Origin: Leuconostoc gelidum subsp. gelidum KCTC 3527
GTDB lineage: Bacteria > Bacillota > Bacilli > Lactobacillales > Lactobacillaceae
Direction of reading: 5' to 3'
DNA length: 64,000 nucleotides
NCBI RefSeq assembly: GCF_000166715.1
Contig: NZ_AEMI01000019.1
Coordinates: 1 to 64,000 of the forward strand
Below, one piece after another: positions 43,351-52,944 of this stretch. Under the pieces are notes generated by a model. That model was given only the letters and a program-made list of their open reading frames with translations, was not told the DNA's origin and ran no database searches. The translations under genes and the position numbers were made by a program. Position 1 is the stretch's first letter. The number at the start of each line of letters is the position of its first letter.

Positions 43351-44421
43351 ATGTCATTATTTGACAAAATAAAAAAATATTGGCCGTTTGGCGGCCATAG
43401 AATGCGCGCAATCGGTTTCGAACGCGCTTTAACGATTGATCAGCCAAACGTTTTTATTGAGAAAAATATTTTGCAACCTAAACCTTCTGATCATGAATTA
43501 TTAGTCAAAGTTGCTGCCAGTGCCATTAATCCTGTTGATACAAAAATGCGCAGTACTTATCAAAAGGATGGTCAATTTCGTATTCTTGGATTTGATGCGA
43601 CTGGTGAGGTAATTGGATTAGGAAAAAACGTCTCAAAATTTGAAATTGGTGATTTAGTATATTATGCAGGTGTTCAAATAAATCCGGGTGCTAACGCGCA
43701 ATATCAAGTTGTCAATGAATCACTTGTCGGACATGCCCCAGTTAAAATTAGTGTAGCTGAAACTGCTGCTATGCCTTTGACAGCAATTACTGCAGTTGAA
43801 ATTCTACAGTCTTTTGGATTTGATGTGATTGAAAATGAGGGAATTGGTAAAAGTGTTTTTATTTTGAATGGTGCTGGCGGGGTTGGCTCAACTCTCATTC
43901 AACTGGCAAAATATTTAGGGCTAACAGTGATCACAACGGCCTCGCGACCGGAATCTGTGACATGGGTAAAATCACTTGGCGCGGATTATATTTTAGACTA
44001 TCATCAAGATTTACATGAACAGTTAATTCAAATCAAGCACGATAAAGTCGACTATATTGCTATTTTACAAGATACCAATAAATATTGGCCACTAGTATTA
44101 GAGTCAATTAAGCCATTTGGTCGTATTGCATCGATTGTAGAAACGAGTGGACCAATTGATATTGGTCCACTCAAAAATATTGGTGCGCAATTCAACTGGG
44201 TGTTTATGTTTGCAAAAGGAAATTATGGTGTTAACATGTCAAGTCAAGGTGAAGCATTGAACAAAATAGCTGACTTGTTGGATAATAAAGTGATTCAATC
44301 CACACTAACTAAGACCTACAAAGGACTGACTGTTGACAACATTAAACAGGCCACTCAAGATGTTGAGAGTGGACATATGATTGGTAAAGTTGTTATTTTA
44401 CACGATGAGGAACCATTATGA
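43351..44421 (+). CDS. Zinc-type alcohol dehydrogenase-like/quinone oxidoreductase family protein
   Basis: MDR-superfamily oxidoreductase of 356 residues, NAD(P)H-dependent. LLVKVAASAINPVDTKMR near residue 50, FDATGEVIGLGKNVSKFEIGDLVYYAG near residue 80, and FILNGAGGVGSTLIQLAK near residue 168 (cofactor loop) fit the quinone-reductase branch, which lacks the catalytic zinc. An extra 17-residue N-terminal segment (MSLFDKIKKYWPFGGHR) precedes the usual start Met; the ATG at 43351 has AAGGAG, the inner one does not. It overlaps prmA by 4 bp. Confidence 0.87.
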   Translation: MSLFDKIKKYWPFGGHRMRAIGFERALTIDQPNVFIEKNILQPKPSDHELLVKVAASAINPVDTKMRSTYQKDGQFRILGFDATGEVIGLGKNVSKFEIGDLVYYAGVQINPGANAQYQVVNESLVGHAPVKISVAETAAMPLTAITAVEILQSFGFDVIENEGIGKSVFILNGAGGVGSTLIQLAKYLGLTVITTASRPESVTWVKSLGADYILDYHQDLHEQLIQIKHDKVDYIAILQDTNKYWPLVLESIKPFGRIASIVETSGPIDIGPLKNIGAQFNWVFMFAKGNYGVNMSSQGEALNKIADLLDNKVIQSTLTKTYKGLTVDNIKQATQDVESGHMIGKVVILHDEEPL

Positions 44422-45293
44422 ATTGGCAAGCAGTAAGGGTCGACACGAATACTGAGGCAGTCGAATTTGTATGCGATTTATTAATATCTGTTGGTGCTGA
44501 TGGCGTTCAAATCGATGAAACAAATGGGATATCAGTCATCGCTTATTATGAAGATAATGACCAATTATCCCCTATCCTTTCAAACATCCAAGCACGACTT
44601 CAATTATTATCAAAAATGGCGGTAGATCCTTCACCGGCAACTGTGCATGTGAGTGGTATATCTCAGTCAGATTGGGAAAATAATTGGAAGAAATATTATC
44701 ATGCGCAGCGCATCACGCGGCATTTGACAGTTGTGCCATCATGGGAGACATTTAAACCACAACAATCAGAAGAAATGCCAATTATTATGGATCCGCAATT
44801 GAGCTTCGGTACGGGGACACATGAAACAACGCGTCTTATGATGCAAGCATTAGAGACAGTTGTACGTGGTGGTGAATCCATGATTGACGTTGGTACAGGT
44901 TCTGGGGTTTTAGCAGTCGCGGCTAAACTATTAGGTGTTCGTTCTGTTTTGGCGACAGATATTGATGATGTGTCCGTAAAAGTTGCAAAAGAAAACTTGA
45001 TGTTAAATCCAATTGCGGCAGATATCAAGGTTATCACGAGCGATTTATTATTAAATGTTGATTCACAACCTGTTGATTTGATTGTGGCAAATATCTTGGC
45101 GGATGTTATTGAAAGATTAATTCCACAGACAATTTCACGGTTAAAACCAAAAGGCTATTTTTTAGTATCGGGTATTTATGACGCCATTGCGCCACATATT
45201 GAAGAACAATTACATGCTAATGGTTATGAAATTGTTCAAAAATCCCAAATGGGTGAGTGGCATAGTTATATTACACAAATTAAGGAAAAATAA
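44418..45293 (+). CDS. prmA: Ribosomal protein L11 methyltransferase
   Basis: SAM-dependent enzyme of 291 residues that methylates Lys and the N-terminus of ribosomal protein L11. An N-terminal L11-binding domain precedes LSFGTGTHETTRLMMQAL near residue 130, IDVGTGSGVLAVAA near residue 156 (SAM motif I) and DLIVANILADV near residue 218. The start overlaps the preceding gene (ATGA). rsmE follows after 2 bp; prmA-rsmE is a conserved pair in Firmicutes. Confidence 0.95.
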   Translation: MNWQAVRVDTNTEAVEFVCDLLISVGADGVQIDETNGISVIAYYEDNDQLSPILSNIQARLQLLSKMAVDPSPATVHVSGISQSDWENNWKKYYHAQRITRHLTVVPSWETFKPQQSEEMPIIMDPQLSFGTGTHETTRLMMQALETVVRGGESMIDVGTGSGVLAVAAKLLGVRSVLATDIDDVSVKVAKENLMLNPIAADIKVITSDLLLNVDSQPVDLIVANILADVIERLIPQTISRLKPKGYFLVSGIYDAIAPHIEEQLHANGYEIVQKSQMGEWHSYITQIKEK

Positions 45294-45295
45294 TC

Positions 45296-46039
45296 ATGCA
45301 ACGTTACTTTTTAAAAAAATTAATTAACAGTGATCATATAACGTTGACAAAAGATCAAGATATTTTCAAACATTTTGGCAAAGTATTACGTGCACGAGTT
45401 GGCTCACAGGCAGAGTTTGTGAGCGTTGATTTGAAAGTTGTCATTGGTGAAGTTGTAGCTATTGATGAAGCGAAGATCACGTTGGCAGTTAAGTCAAGAT
45501 TAGAAAGCAATGTTGAATTACCAATAAATGTCACAATTATTGTGTCACCACTTAAAAATGACCGTTCCGATTGGCTTGTTCAAAAAGCAACTGAGTTGGG
45601 GGTAAAGCAAATTGTATTTGCTGAAATGACACGTACAGTGGTTGACTGGAAAAAACAAGAAGCGAAAAAAGCAGTGCGGTTACAAAAAATTGCACAAGCT
45701 GCTGCTGAACAATCTCATCGGTTGTTAATTCCACAAATTCAATTTTTAACTTGGCAAAATGTGCTTGATTTACCTAAACAAATGGGGTTGGTAGCTTGGG
45801 AAGAGTCTGCTCGTACGGGTGAAGTTGCAACTTTGGTTAAATCAATTAATGAGATGCCTATAGATACAGATGTGAATCTTATTTTTGGGCCAGAGGGTGG
45901 ATTGACGATTTTAGAAATTGAAGCGTTGGCTCGTCGTGAATATTATCCAGCCGGACTAGGACCAAGAATTTTACGCGCAGAAACAGCGCCTTTATATGCG
46001 CTGTCGGCAATTAGTGTCTTGCGCGAGTTAAATGAATAG
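45296..46039 (+). CDS. rsmE: 16S rRNA (uracil-1498-N3)-methyltransferase
   Basis: SPOUT-class methyltransferase of 247 residues acting on U1498 in the small-subunit decoding region. The N-terminal PUA-like barrel is followed by SPLKNDRSDWLVQKATELGVKQIVFAEMTRTV (about 83-114) and the knot region FGPEGGLTILEIEA and GPRILRAETAPLYALSAIS, which binds SAM. Cotranscribed with prmA. Confidence 0.95.
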   Translation: MQRYFLKKLINSDHITLTKDQDIFKHFGKVLRARVGSQAEFVSVDLKVVIGEVVAIDEAKITLAVKSRLESNVELPINVTIIVSPLKNDRSDWLVQKATELGVKQIVFAEMTRTVVDWKKQEAKKAVRLQKIAQAAAEQSHRLLIPQIQFLTWQNVLDLPKQMGLVAWEESARTGEVATLVKSINEMPIDTDVNLIFGPEGGLTILEIEALARREYYPAGLGPRILRAETAPLYALSAISVLRELNE

Positions 46040-46095
46040 TTTATAATAAATAATACATACTTACATATTTTTTTTTAATTAAAGGGTGGTCAGAT

Positions 46096-46533
46096 ATGAA
46101 AAAAGCATTTAACAAATTTTATGGTTATCAGTGGCTGACTGCCATTTTATTGGGCTTTTTTTTACCTTTCTTTGCGCAACAAATTGGTTTTCGCGAAATT
46201 CATCAAGTCATTTGGTTGTACCTTATTGTTAATGGCAGTTACACATTATATTTTGGTTATGCTATTCGTAAGCATGGCTATTCGCCATTATTGATTTTAC
46301 TCGTACCAGCTATTTTTGGTGGTGTTTCAACGTTTTGGTTAAAACTCGTTGCTACGCAATATGGTTTCTATTTTAGTTTGCTATATATTGTGCTCAGTCT
46401 ATTTACATTTTTTGGTGATACACGTGATGACCCTGATGAAAATTTGATTCCAATTGAGAATGGTTTTCAGGATCTAGCCTCTGGGACTGAAAAAGATTTT
46501 TCGCTACCGATTGATGGTGGGTTTAAGTCTTAA
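46096..46533 (+). CDS. Small membrane protein of unknown function
   Basis: 145 residues with four membrane helices (about 12-30, 37-55, 62-83 and 88-107) and a 35-residue acidic cytoplasmic tail (GDTRDDPDEN...). No family recognised. AAAGGGTGG lies before ATG. Monocistronic with a strong terminator. Confidence 0.7.
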   Translation: MKKAFNKFYGYQWLTAILLGFFLPFFAQQIGFREIHQVIWLYLIVNGSYTLYFGYAIRKHGYSPLLILLVPAIFGGVSTFWLKLVATQYGFYFSLLYIVLSLFTFFGDTRDDPDENLIPIENGFQDLASGTEKDFSLPIDGGFKS

Positions 46534-46574
46534 GTGAGCAGTATACTTTTACTAAATAGATTGTCATTATTGTG

Positions 46575-46600
46575 AAAAAGCGCGAAATTTCGCGCTTTTT
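46575..46600. terminator. Bidirectional terminator
   Basis: AAAAAGCGCGAAA followed directly by TTTCGCGCTTTTT, a 26-bp perfect palindrome with flanking A and T runs. Confidence 0.92.
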
Positions 46601-46668
46601 CTGGTATAGTTATATAAGGTATTTTACCGATATGTGCGAATTGAACATATTTAATTGGAGGAAAAAAA

Positions 46669-48291
46669 TTGATCACAGTATCAGAAATGAGTTTCAGCTT
46701 TGCTGGACCTAAATTATATCAGGATGTTTCTTTAAAGTTGATACCTGGAAATACTTATGGCATTATTGGTGCCAATGGTGCCGGAAAATCGACTTTTTTA
46801 AAATTACTTCAGGGTGAACTATTACCAACTGAAGGGACAATTACCATTGGTGATGGGGAGCGATTGTCTTCTTTGCAACAAGATCATTTTGCTTTTGATG
46901 CCTTCACAGTACTAGATACTGTTGTTCAAGGACATAAAAGACTATATGAAGTTAAAACTGAGATGGATGCGATCTACGCTAAACCTGATTTCAATGATGA
47001 GGATGGTGTCCGTGTTGCTGATTTAGGTGCAGAATTTGAAGAGCTTGATGGTTGGAACGCTGAAGTTGAAGCTGGACAGTTATTAAGTAAATTGGGTATC
47101 TCAGATACGATGCATAATACTTTAATGGGAGAACTGACAGAAAACGACAAAGTTAAAGTTTTGTTAGCGCAAGCATTATTTGGGAACCCAGATATTTTGG
47201 TATTAGATGAACCAACAAACGGCTTAGATGTGCAAACGATTAACTGGCTAGAGGATTTCTTAGCAGATTTTCCCAACCTAGTGATTGTTGTATCGCATGA
47301 TCGTCATTTTTTAAATGCTGTGTCCACCAATATCTTAGATGTTGATTTCGGTAAAATTACACCATTTGTTGGTAATTATGATTTTTGGCGTGAATCTTCA
47401 GAATTAGCTCAACGTTTGGCTTCACAACAGAACTCTAAAAAAGAAGAACAAATTAAACAATTACAAGAATTCGTTGCACGTTTTTCAGCGAACGCGTCGA
47501 AATCTAAGCAAGCAACTGCACGTAAAAAACAATTAGATAAAATTACACTTGATGATATTAAACCCTCATCACGTAAGTATCCATTTATTAATTTTCCACT
47601 TAACCGTGAAATGGGAAATGACATGATCCGTTTGGAAAATATTTCCAAAACAATTGATGGCGAAAAAGTGTTGGATAACATCTCGTTTATTGGGCGTCCC
47701 GGTGATAAAATTGCAATTTTATCACGTTCTGATTTGGCAACGACAACATTAATGCAAATTATTGCTGGCACAATGACGCCAGACACCGGTACTGTTAATT
47801 GGGGTGTGACAACAACACAGTCATACATTGCCAAAGATTTAAATGATAACTTTGAAAATCAAGATGTGACGATTTTAGATTGGTTACGTGATTTTGCAGA
47901 AGAAGAACAAAAAGATAACACGAGCCTTCGTGGCATGCTTGGACAGTTATTATTCCGTGGTGATGATTCGCTCAAAGCAATTAAAGTTTTATCGGGTGGT
48001 GAAAAAGTTCGTATAACACTAGCCAAAATGATGTTACTCAAGGCAAATGTTTTATTAATGGATGATCCAACAAATCATTTGGATTTGGAGTCGATTCAAT
48101 CTTTAAATGACGCTGTTGTTAATTTCAAGGGCGGTATCATTATCACTTCACATGACCATGAGTTCTTAGCAACGACGGCAAATCATGTTATTGAAGTTTC
48201 TGCTAAAGGTGTTGTTGACCGTGTAGATACATCTTATGATGAATTTATTTCAACCGAGAGCACACAAGAAAAAGTTGCGGCACTTTACTAA
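46669..48291 (+). CDS. ABC-F family ATPase (YkpA/YbiT type)
   Basis: 540-residue soluble protein with two ABC domains and an interdomain linker, acting at the ribosome in characterised relatives. NBD1 has an intact Walker A (GANGAGKST, 34-42) and Walker B (LVLDEPTN, Glu181), but its signature is ELTEND (155-160). NBD2 has a broken P-loop (SRSDLATTTL, 352-361, no Lys), Asp466 in place of the catalytic Glu (MDDPTN) and an intact signature LSGGE (441-445). In a head-to-tail pair, one composite site is therefore complete and the other lost. The start is TTG with GGAGG upstream. Orthologues of this branch also tend to have a weak second P-loop. Confidence 0.9.
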   Translation: MITVSEMSFSFAGPKLYQDVSLKLIPGNTYGIIGANGAGKSTFLKLLQGELLPTEGTITIGDGERLSSLQQDHFAFDAFTVLDTVVQGHKRLYEVKTEMDAIYAKPDFNDEDGVRVADLGAEFEELDGWNAEVEAGQLLSKLGISDTMHNTLMGELTENDKVKVLLAQALFGNPDILVLDEPTNGLDVQTINWLEDFLADFPNLVIVVSHDRHFLNAVSTNILDVDFGKITPFVGNYDFWRESSELAQRLASQQNSKKEEQIKQLQEFVARFSANASKSKQATARKKQLDKITLDDIKPSSRKYPFINFPLNREMGNDMIRLENISKTIDGEKVLDNISFIGRPGDKIAILSRSDLATTTLMQIIAGTMTPDTGTVNWGVTTTQSYIAKDLNDNFENQDVTILDWLRDFAEEEQKDNTSLRGMLGQLLFRGDDSLKAIKVLSGGEKVRITLAKMMLLKANVLLMDDPTNHLDLESIQSLNDAVVNFKGGIIITSHDHEFLATTANHVIEVSAKGVVDRVDTSYDEFISTESTQEKVAALY

Positions 48292-48310
48292 AATTGTAAT
48301 GAATAAATAC

Positions 48311-48346
48311 CATGCAAAAAAGCGCCTAGTAGCGCTTTTTTGCATG
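48311..48346. terminator. Terminator between the ABC-F gene and mvaS
   Basis: CATGCAAAAAAGCGC pairs with GCGCTTTTTTGCATG around CTAGTA. It overlaps the mvaS promoter (TGGTATAAT at 48345-48353). Confidence 0.92.
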
Positions 48347-48353
48347 GTATAAT
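48345..48353 (+). promoter_or_regulatory. mvaS promoter (extended -10)
   Basis: TGGTATAAT directly abuts the terminator hairpin, whose right arm occupies the -35 position. Confidence 0.6.
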
Positions 48354-48375
48354 AATTTCAGAGGAATTTTAAATA

Positions 48376-49536
48376 ATGATAATAGGTATTGATAAAATGG
48401 CATTCTACACTCCTAACTATGTGTTAGATCTTGTCACATTAGCAAAGTCTCGTGGTGATGAACCAGATAAATATACAATAGGCATCGGACAGAATCGACA
48501 AACCGTCGTGCCTAACTTTGAAGATGTCGTTACAATGGGTGCCAATGCAGCTATAAAAATTATGACGGCTGATGATCGTGAAAAAACAGATCTCATTATT
48601 TTTGCGACAGAGTCTGGTATCGATAATTCAAAATCAAGTGCGCTTTATATACAAAAATTGCTTGGATTTTCTGAATTTGTGCGGACTATTGAACTCAAAC
48701 AAGCATGTTACGCGGGTACTTATGGTTTAATGCAAGCGCGTGATTACGTCGCAACGCATCCTGGAAGACGCGTATTGGTTGTTGCATCAGATATTGCCCG
48801 TTATGGTTTATCAACGCCTGGGGAAGTTACACAGGGTGCTGGTGCAATCGCTATGATAGTATCGGAGGCACCTAAAATTGTTAGTATTAATACTGATTCT
48901 GTATATATGAGTCGCAATGTTTCTGATTTTTGGCGTCCAGTTGATCGTCAAGAAGCACTTGTCGATGGGCACTTATCAACTGATATTTATAAAGAAATGT
49001 TTCTGACATTGTGGCAGCGTTACCAATTAAAAACAAAGCAACAATTAAATGATTTTGCAGGATTTGCGTTTCATCTACCTTATACAAAAATGGGTAAAAA
49101 AGCACTTGATCAAATCATAAATGAAGCAACACTGGCACATCAACAAAAGCTAACACATCATTTGCAAGCCAGTCAAAAATTCAACCGAGAAGTTGGCAAT
49201 CTTTACACTGGTTCGGTTTATTTAAGCCTCTTGTCATTACTAAGTTATGCTACTGATTTAAAATCTGGGGATAAATTAGCTGTTTTTAGTTATGGATCAG
49301 GTGCAGAGGCAGAACTTTATTCTGTCACCCTTCAAAACGGTTTTGAAAATCACGTACCAGCTAAAATGACACAACAATTATTATCGAAACGGCAACTTGT
49401 TTCTGTGCATCAGTATGAAACTATGTTTAAATCCCAGCTGTATGATTCTCATATTAATATCAATTCAAATGCTGTTAAAGACACCAAGTTATTCCAATTT
49501 TTAGGTTGGCACAATGGTGAACGTGTTTATAGGTGA
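48376..49536 (+). CDS. mvaS: Hydroxymethylglutaryl-CoA synthase
   Basis: Mevalonate-pathway enzyme of 386 residues joining acetyl-CoA and acetoacetyl-CoA to HMG-CoA for isoprenoid synthesis. GIDKMAFYTPNYVLDL at the start, ELKQACYAGTYGLMQA near residue 105 with the catalytic Cys, and FHLPYTKMGKKA near residue 235 with the catalytic His match bacterial HMG-CoA synthases. AGAGGAAT is the ribosome binding site. Monocistronic. Confidence 0.95.
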   Translation: MIIGIDKMAFYTPNYVLDLVTLAKSRGDEPDKYTIGIGQNRQTVVPNFEDVVTMGANAAIKIMTADDREKTDLIIFATESGIDNSKSSALYIQKLLGFSEFVRTIELKQACYAGTYGLMQARDYVATHPGRRVLVVASDIARYGLSTPGEVTQGAGAIAMIVSEAPKIVSINTDSVYMSRNVSDFWRPVDRQEALVDGHLSTDIYKEMFLTLWQRYQLKTKQQLNDFAGFAFHLPYTKMGKKALDQIINEATLAHQQKLTHHLQASQKFNREVGNLYTGSVYLSLLSLLSYATDLKSGDKLAVFSYGSGAEAELYSVTLQNGFENHVPAKMTQQLLSKRQLVSVHQYETMFKSQLYDSHININSNAVKDTKLFQFLGWHNGERVYR

Positions 49537-49609
49537 GCATTCTCAAAAAAATGGCATTGAACAAGTAAATACTGTATAATAATCTAAATAACTTTTAAAG
49601 AGGAAAAAA

Positions 49610-49882
49610 ATGGCTAAAGCAGTTGTAACAGTTATAGGGAAAGATAAACCTGGAATTATAGCCGGTGTTTCTAAGACATTATCGGACCATAACATTAATA
49701 TTTTAGATGTATCACAGACAATTATGTCTGATATTTTCACAATGAGTATGCTAGTTAGTTTGGCACAACTAGATGAAGAATTTAATAAACTTCAAGATGA
49801 TTTAAATCTACTTGGCAAGCAACTTACTGTTGAAATTCATACACAACGCGAAGAAATATTTGATGCAATGAGTCGTGTTTGA
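49610..49882 (+). CDS. ACT domain protein (UPF0237)
   Basis: 90 residues making a single ACT ligand-binding domain followed by a short helical extension (VTVIGKDKPGIIAGVSKTLSDHNINILDVSQ). It belongs to UPF0237, almost always next to a UPF0210 gene, as here (51 bp downstream). Probably senses an amino acid for the partner. Function not established. Confidence 0.9.
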   Translation: MAKAVVTVIGKDKPGIIAGVSKTLSDHNINILDVSQTIMSDIFTMSMLVSLAQLDEEFNKLQDDLNLLGKQLTVEIHTQREEIFDAMSRV

Positions 49883-49933
49883 GTAACGTCAAGCATCATA
49901 GCAGACTAGTTACACAAAAAATTGGGAGAAATT

Positions 49934-51277
49934 ATGGAAACTACTCAAATAACTGAGACCATTAATATGGTCTCAGAAGAGCATTTAGACATTCGAACTG
50001 TTACGATGGGTATTTCTTTGCTCGATACCATAGCTGGCACACCACAAGAAACTGCAAAAAATATTTATCAAAAAATTACAACTTATGCAAAGAATCTTGT
50101 TAAAGTAACACAGCAAATTGAGCGTGAATTTGGTATTCCGATTACAAACAAACGCATTAGTGTGACGCCTATTGCTTTGATTGCCGGGAAAGCAACGCCT
50201 GATGAGATGCTGTACTACGCGCATGCTTTAGATGATGCTGCTAAGGCTGTGGGAGTAGATTTTATTGGCGGGTATTCCGCATTAGTCCAAAAAGGGTTTG
50301 CCAATGGTGACTTAGCCTTGATCAAGTCGTTGCCACGCGTGTTAACTGAAACAGATCTGGTTATGTCAAGTGTTAATATTGGGTCGACAAAGGCTGGTAT
50401 TAACTTAGATGCCATCAAACTGATGGGTGAAACAATTAAAGCGATTACTGATAAGTCGGATACTGCGAACGCAAAAATGGTTGTTTTTGCTAATGCGGTA
50501 GAAGATAATCCATTCATGGCTGGTGCCTTTCACGGTGTAAGTGAAGCTGACGTTGTTATTAATGTCGGTGTTTCTGGACCAGGTGTTGTAAAACGTGCCA
50601 TTGAAAAAGTTAAGGGCGAATCAATTCAGGTTGTTGCCGAAACGATTAAGAAAACAGCTTTTAAAATTACACGTGTTGGTCAAATGGTTGGTGCATTAGC
50701 GGCTGAACGTTTGGGTGTCGAGTTTGGGATAGTTGATTTGAGCTTAGCGCCTACACCGGCGCGTGGTGATTCAGTTGCGGAAGTACTGGAAGAAATCGGA
50801 CTTGAAATGGTTGGGACACATGGGACAACAGCAGCATTAATGTTACTAAATGATGCTGTTAAAAAAGGTGGTGTCATGGCATCGCAACGCGTTGGTGGTT
50901 TATCTGGTGCCTTTATTCCCGTCTCTGAGGATGCTGGTATGATTGATGCTGTTAAGGCAGGAGTACTATCGTTAGCAAAACTTGAAGCAATGACTGCTGT
51001 TTGTTCCGTTGGACTAGACATGATTGCAATTCCAGGTGAAACCGATGCAACAACTATTGCGGCAATGATTGCTGATGAAGCGGCAATTGGTGTACAAAAT
51101 AATAAAACAACCGCAGTACGAATTTTACCAACTAATGGCGCTAAAGTTGGGGATATGATTGATTATGGTGGTTTATTGGGAACGGCACCAGTGATGTCAG
51201 TAGTTGAGAAATCAAGTGCAGAATTCATTAATCGTGGTGGCCATATTCCCGCACCTATTCATTCATTTAAAAACTAA
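49934..51277 (+). CDS. UPF0210 (DUF711/PFL) family protein
   Basis: 447-residue cytosolic protein. Glycyl-radical-enzyme-like fold has been proposed for the family but activity is unknown. [12 protein letters not shown] and the C-terminal [28 protein letters not shown] are family signatures. ATG 49934 follows GGGAGAAATT; an in-frame TTG 12 bases earlier would cover the ribosome binding site. It forms a pair with the ACT gene. Confidence 0.9.
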   Translation: METTQITETINMVSEEHLDIRTVTMGISLLDTIAGTPQETAKNIYQKITTYAKNLVKVTQQIEREFGIPITNKRISVTPIALIAGKATPDEMLYYAHALDDAAKAVGVDFIGGYSALVQKGFANGDLALIKSLPRVLTETDLVMSSVNIGSTKAGINLDAIKLMGETIKAITDKSDTANAKMVVFANAVEDNPFMAGAFHGVSEADVVINVGVSGPGVVKRAIEKVKGESIQVVAETIKKTAFKITRVGQMVGALAAERLGVEFGIVDLSLAPTPARGDSVAEVLEEIGLEMVGTHGTTAALMLLNDAVKKGGVMASQRVGGLSGAFIPVSEDAGMIDAVKAGVLSLAKLEAMTAVCSVGLDMIAIPGETDATTIAAMIADEAAIGVQNNKTTAVRILPTNGAKVGDMIDYGGLLGTAPVMSVVEKSSAEFINRGGHIPAPIHSFKN

Positions 51278-51326
51278 AAATGCATGGCATAATACATGAT
51301 TAATGTGAAAACATTATGATTATCAT

Positions 51327-51361
51327 AAAAGCGATCTTATCTTTTTGATAAGATCGCTTTT
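51327..51361. terminator. Bidirectional terminator after the UPF0210 gene
   Basis: AAAAGCGATCTTATC pairs with GATAAGATCGCTTTT around five T. It may also end the minus-strand gene that follows. Confidence 0.92.
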
Positions 51362-51385
51362 ATATTTTAATATTGATCACATGAA

Positions 51386-51820
51386 TTATTTTGATTTCTG
51401 TGGTGTTTGTTCTATAGGTTGTTGATTTGTTGAATTAGATTGTCCAGCCATAATAGCAATATAGACAATTAAGACGATAATGACGATACTTGCCAAAACA
51501 CGAGCTGGGCGATGCAAAAAAGATGTTATATGGTTTCGTATCTTGGATGATTGCTGTGTGCCACTGTTGCTCTCTGTCATGGCAGACTCGAGTGCATACG
51601 CAAAACTGTTTGAGTCAACAACTTTAGCATTTGATTCGTAGGGGACAATGGCAATTTCTCTCGTATCAGATAATTTCAATTGCTTTGGATTAATATGATG
51701 CGCATCACGATTAGCTAAAATGTTTTGACGAAAACTGCTAATCGCGCGTAATGATTTATTTTTAAAAAATAAAACGTTTTGATGTAATTGTTCTAATGGT
51801 GTTTGGATAGGTATTTTCAT
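51386..51820 (-). CDS. Membrane-anchored protein of unknown function
   Basis: 144 residues. A basic, hydrophilic N-terminal 100 residues is followed by one membrane helix at about 109-128 (VLASIVIIVLIVYIAIMAG) and a short polar Gln/Ser-rich tail. This is the layout of a C-terminal-anchored protein. GAGGAG lies upstream of ATG on the minus strand. No family recognised. Confidence 0.65.
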   Translation of the reverse strand: MKIPIQTPLEQLHQNVLFFKNKSLRAISSFRQNILANRDAHHINPKQLKLSDTREIAIVPYESNAKVVDSNSFAYALESAMTESNSGTQQSSKIRNHITSFLHRPARVLASIVIIVLIVYIAIMAGQSNSTNQQPIEQTPQKSK

Positions 51821-51967
51821 AGGGAGACTCCTCTGTGATTAGTTTAAGAATTTAGTCAAACTATTTCTAACCCTAATTATATCGAAAAAAAAACATAATT
51901 TGGGTATGTTTGAATGATTGTAACTAAATTAAAGTCTTCTTAATTTTTGAAACGAGTGAATAGCGCG

Positions 51968-51973
51968 TATAAT
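51968..51973 (+). promoter_or_regulatory. -10 of the xer-type gene (leaderless layout)
   Basis: TATAAT ends six bases before ATG 51980. The only -35-like sequence is TTGAAA at a 15-bp spacing, and there is no Shine-Dalgarno sequence. Confidence 0.5.
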
Positions 51974-51979
51974 AAAATT

Positions 51980-52891
51980 ATGCAAACACGAGAACAACAA
52001 TTGTATCAAGTCTATATCGCATCTGAGCGACAATATTCGCCGTTGACTTTGAAGGCATATGTATCTGATATTGACGAATTTGTGATGTTTTTAACGAAAA
52101 ATGGTGGATTCACTAACTTTAAAACAGTACAAATATTAGATGTAAGAGTCTACTTAAACGACTTGTATGAACGGAAATTAGCGCGAACAACTATTTCTAG
52201 GAAAATCAGTAGTTTACGTATGTTCTACCAATTCATGATTGCCAATCAATTTGTGACTGATAATCCATTTGATAACGTGTCCCTTCGAAAACATGAAAAT
52301 CATCTCCCAGAATTTTTTTATGAAACAGAAATGACCACACTATTCGATGTCGCATATAATCCCGAAGATTTATTGTGGCAAAGAAATGCAGCTATATTAG
52401 AGTTTTTGTATGCTACAGGTGCACGTGTGGCAGAAATTGCCAATTTGACGATGACGCAATTAGATTTTTCGCAGCGATTAGTTTTAATTCATGGCAAGGG
52501 AAATAAGGATAGATACGTGCCATTTGGTCATTTTGCAGCACAAGCGCTATCGCAATATTTAAAAGAGACACGTCCTAAACTGATAGCAAAGCAAGTACCA
52601 CATGATTTTGTGTTTGTTAATCACCGTGGTGAACCAATAACAACTGCAGGGATTACATATATTTTAAACGAATTAATGAAGCGTTCGACATTAACTGGTA
52701 AAATTCATCCACATATGTTACGTCACACATTTGCGACGCATTTGCTTAATAATGGCGCTGATATGCGCACAGTACAAGAATTATTAGGTCATGTTAATTT
52801 ATCGACAACACAAATGTACACGCATGTGACGCGTGAAAATTTACAAAAAAATTACCAAAATTTTTTTCCACGTGCCAAAAAAAAGCTGTAA
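51980..52891 (+). CDS. Tyrosine recombinase of the XerC/XerD type
   Basis: 303 residues. The N-terminal SAM-like domain (about 1-95) and the catalytic domain match XerC/D-type dimer-resolution recombinases. Catalytic residues read Arg149 (ATGARVAE), Lys173 (HGKGNKDR), His245 and Arg248 (HMLRH), His271 (LGHVN) and Tyr280 (QMYTH). ATG 51980 was chosen over a TTG at 51947 since TATAAT lies within that extension and no ribosome binding site precedes either. No dif-like site was found nearby. Which of XerC or XerD it replaces is not clear. Confidence 0.9.
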   Translation: MQTREQQLYQVYIASERQYSPLTLKAYVSDIDEFVMFLTKNGGFTNFKTVQILDVRVYLNDLYERKLARTTISRKISSLRMFYQFMIANQFVTDNPFDNVSLRKHENHLPEFFYETEMTTLFDVAYNPEDLLWQRNAAILEFLYATGARVAEIANLTMTQLDFSQRLVLIHGKGNKDRYVPFGHFAAQALSQYLKETRPKLIAKQVPHDFVFVNHRGEPITTAGITYILNELMKRSTLTGKIHPHMLRHTFATHLLNNGADMRTVQELLGHVNLSTTQMYTHVTRENLQKNYQNFFPRAKKKL

Positions 52892-52944
52892 ACGCTTAAC
52901 ATTAATTACATTTATCTCTCAAAATTTGGTAGAATATAGGTATT

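Noticed and set aside
52886-52902. Catabolite-responsive-element-like sequence TGTAAACGCTTAACA ahead of the epimerase gene
   Set aside because: The last positions do not fit the CcpA consensus and it is placed far from the promoter. Probably chance.
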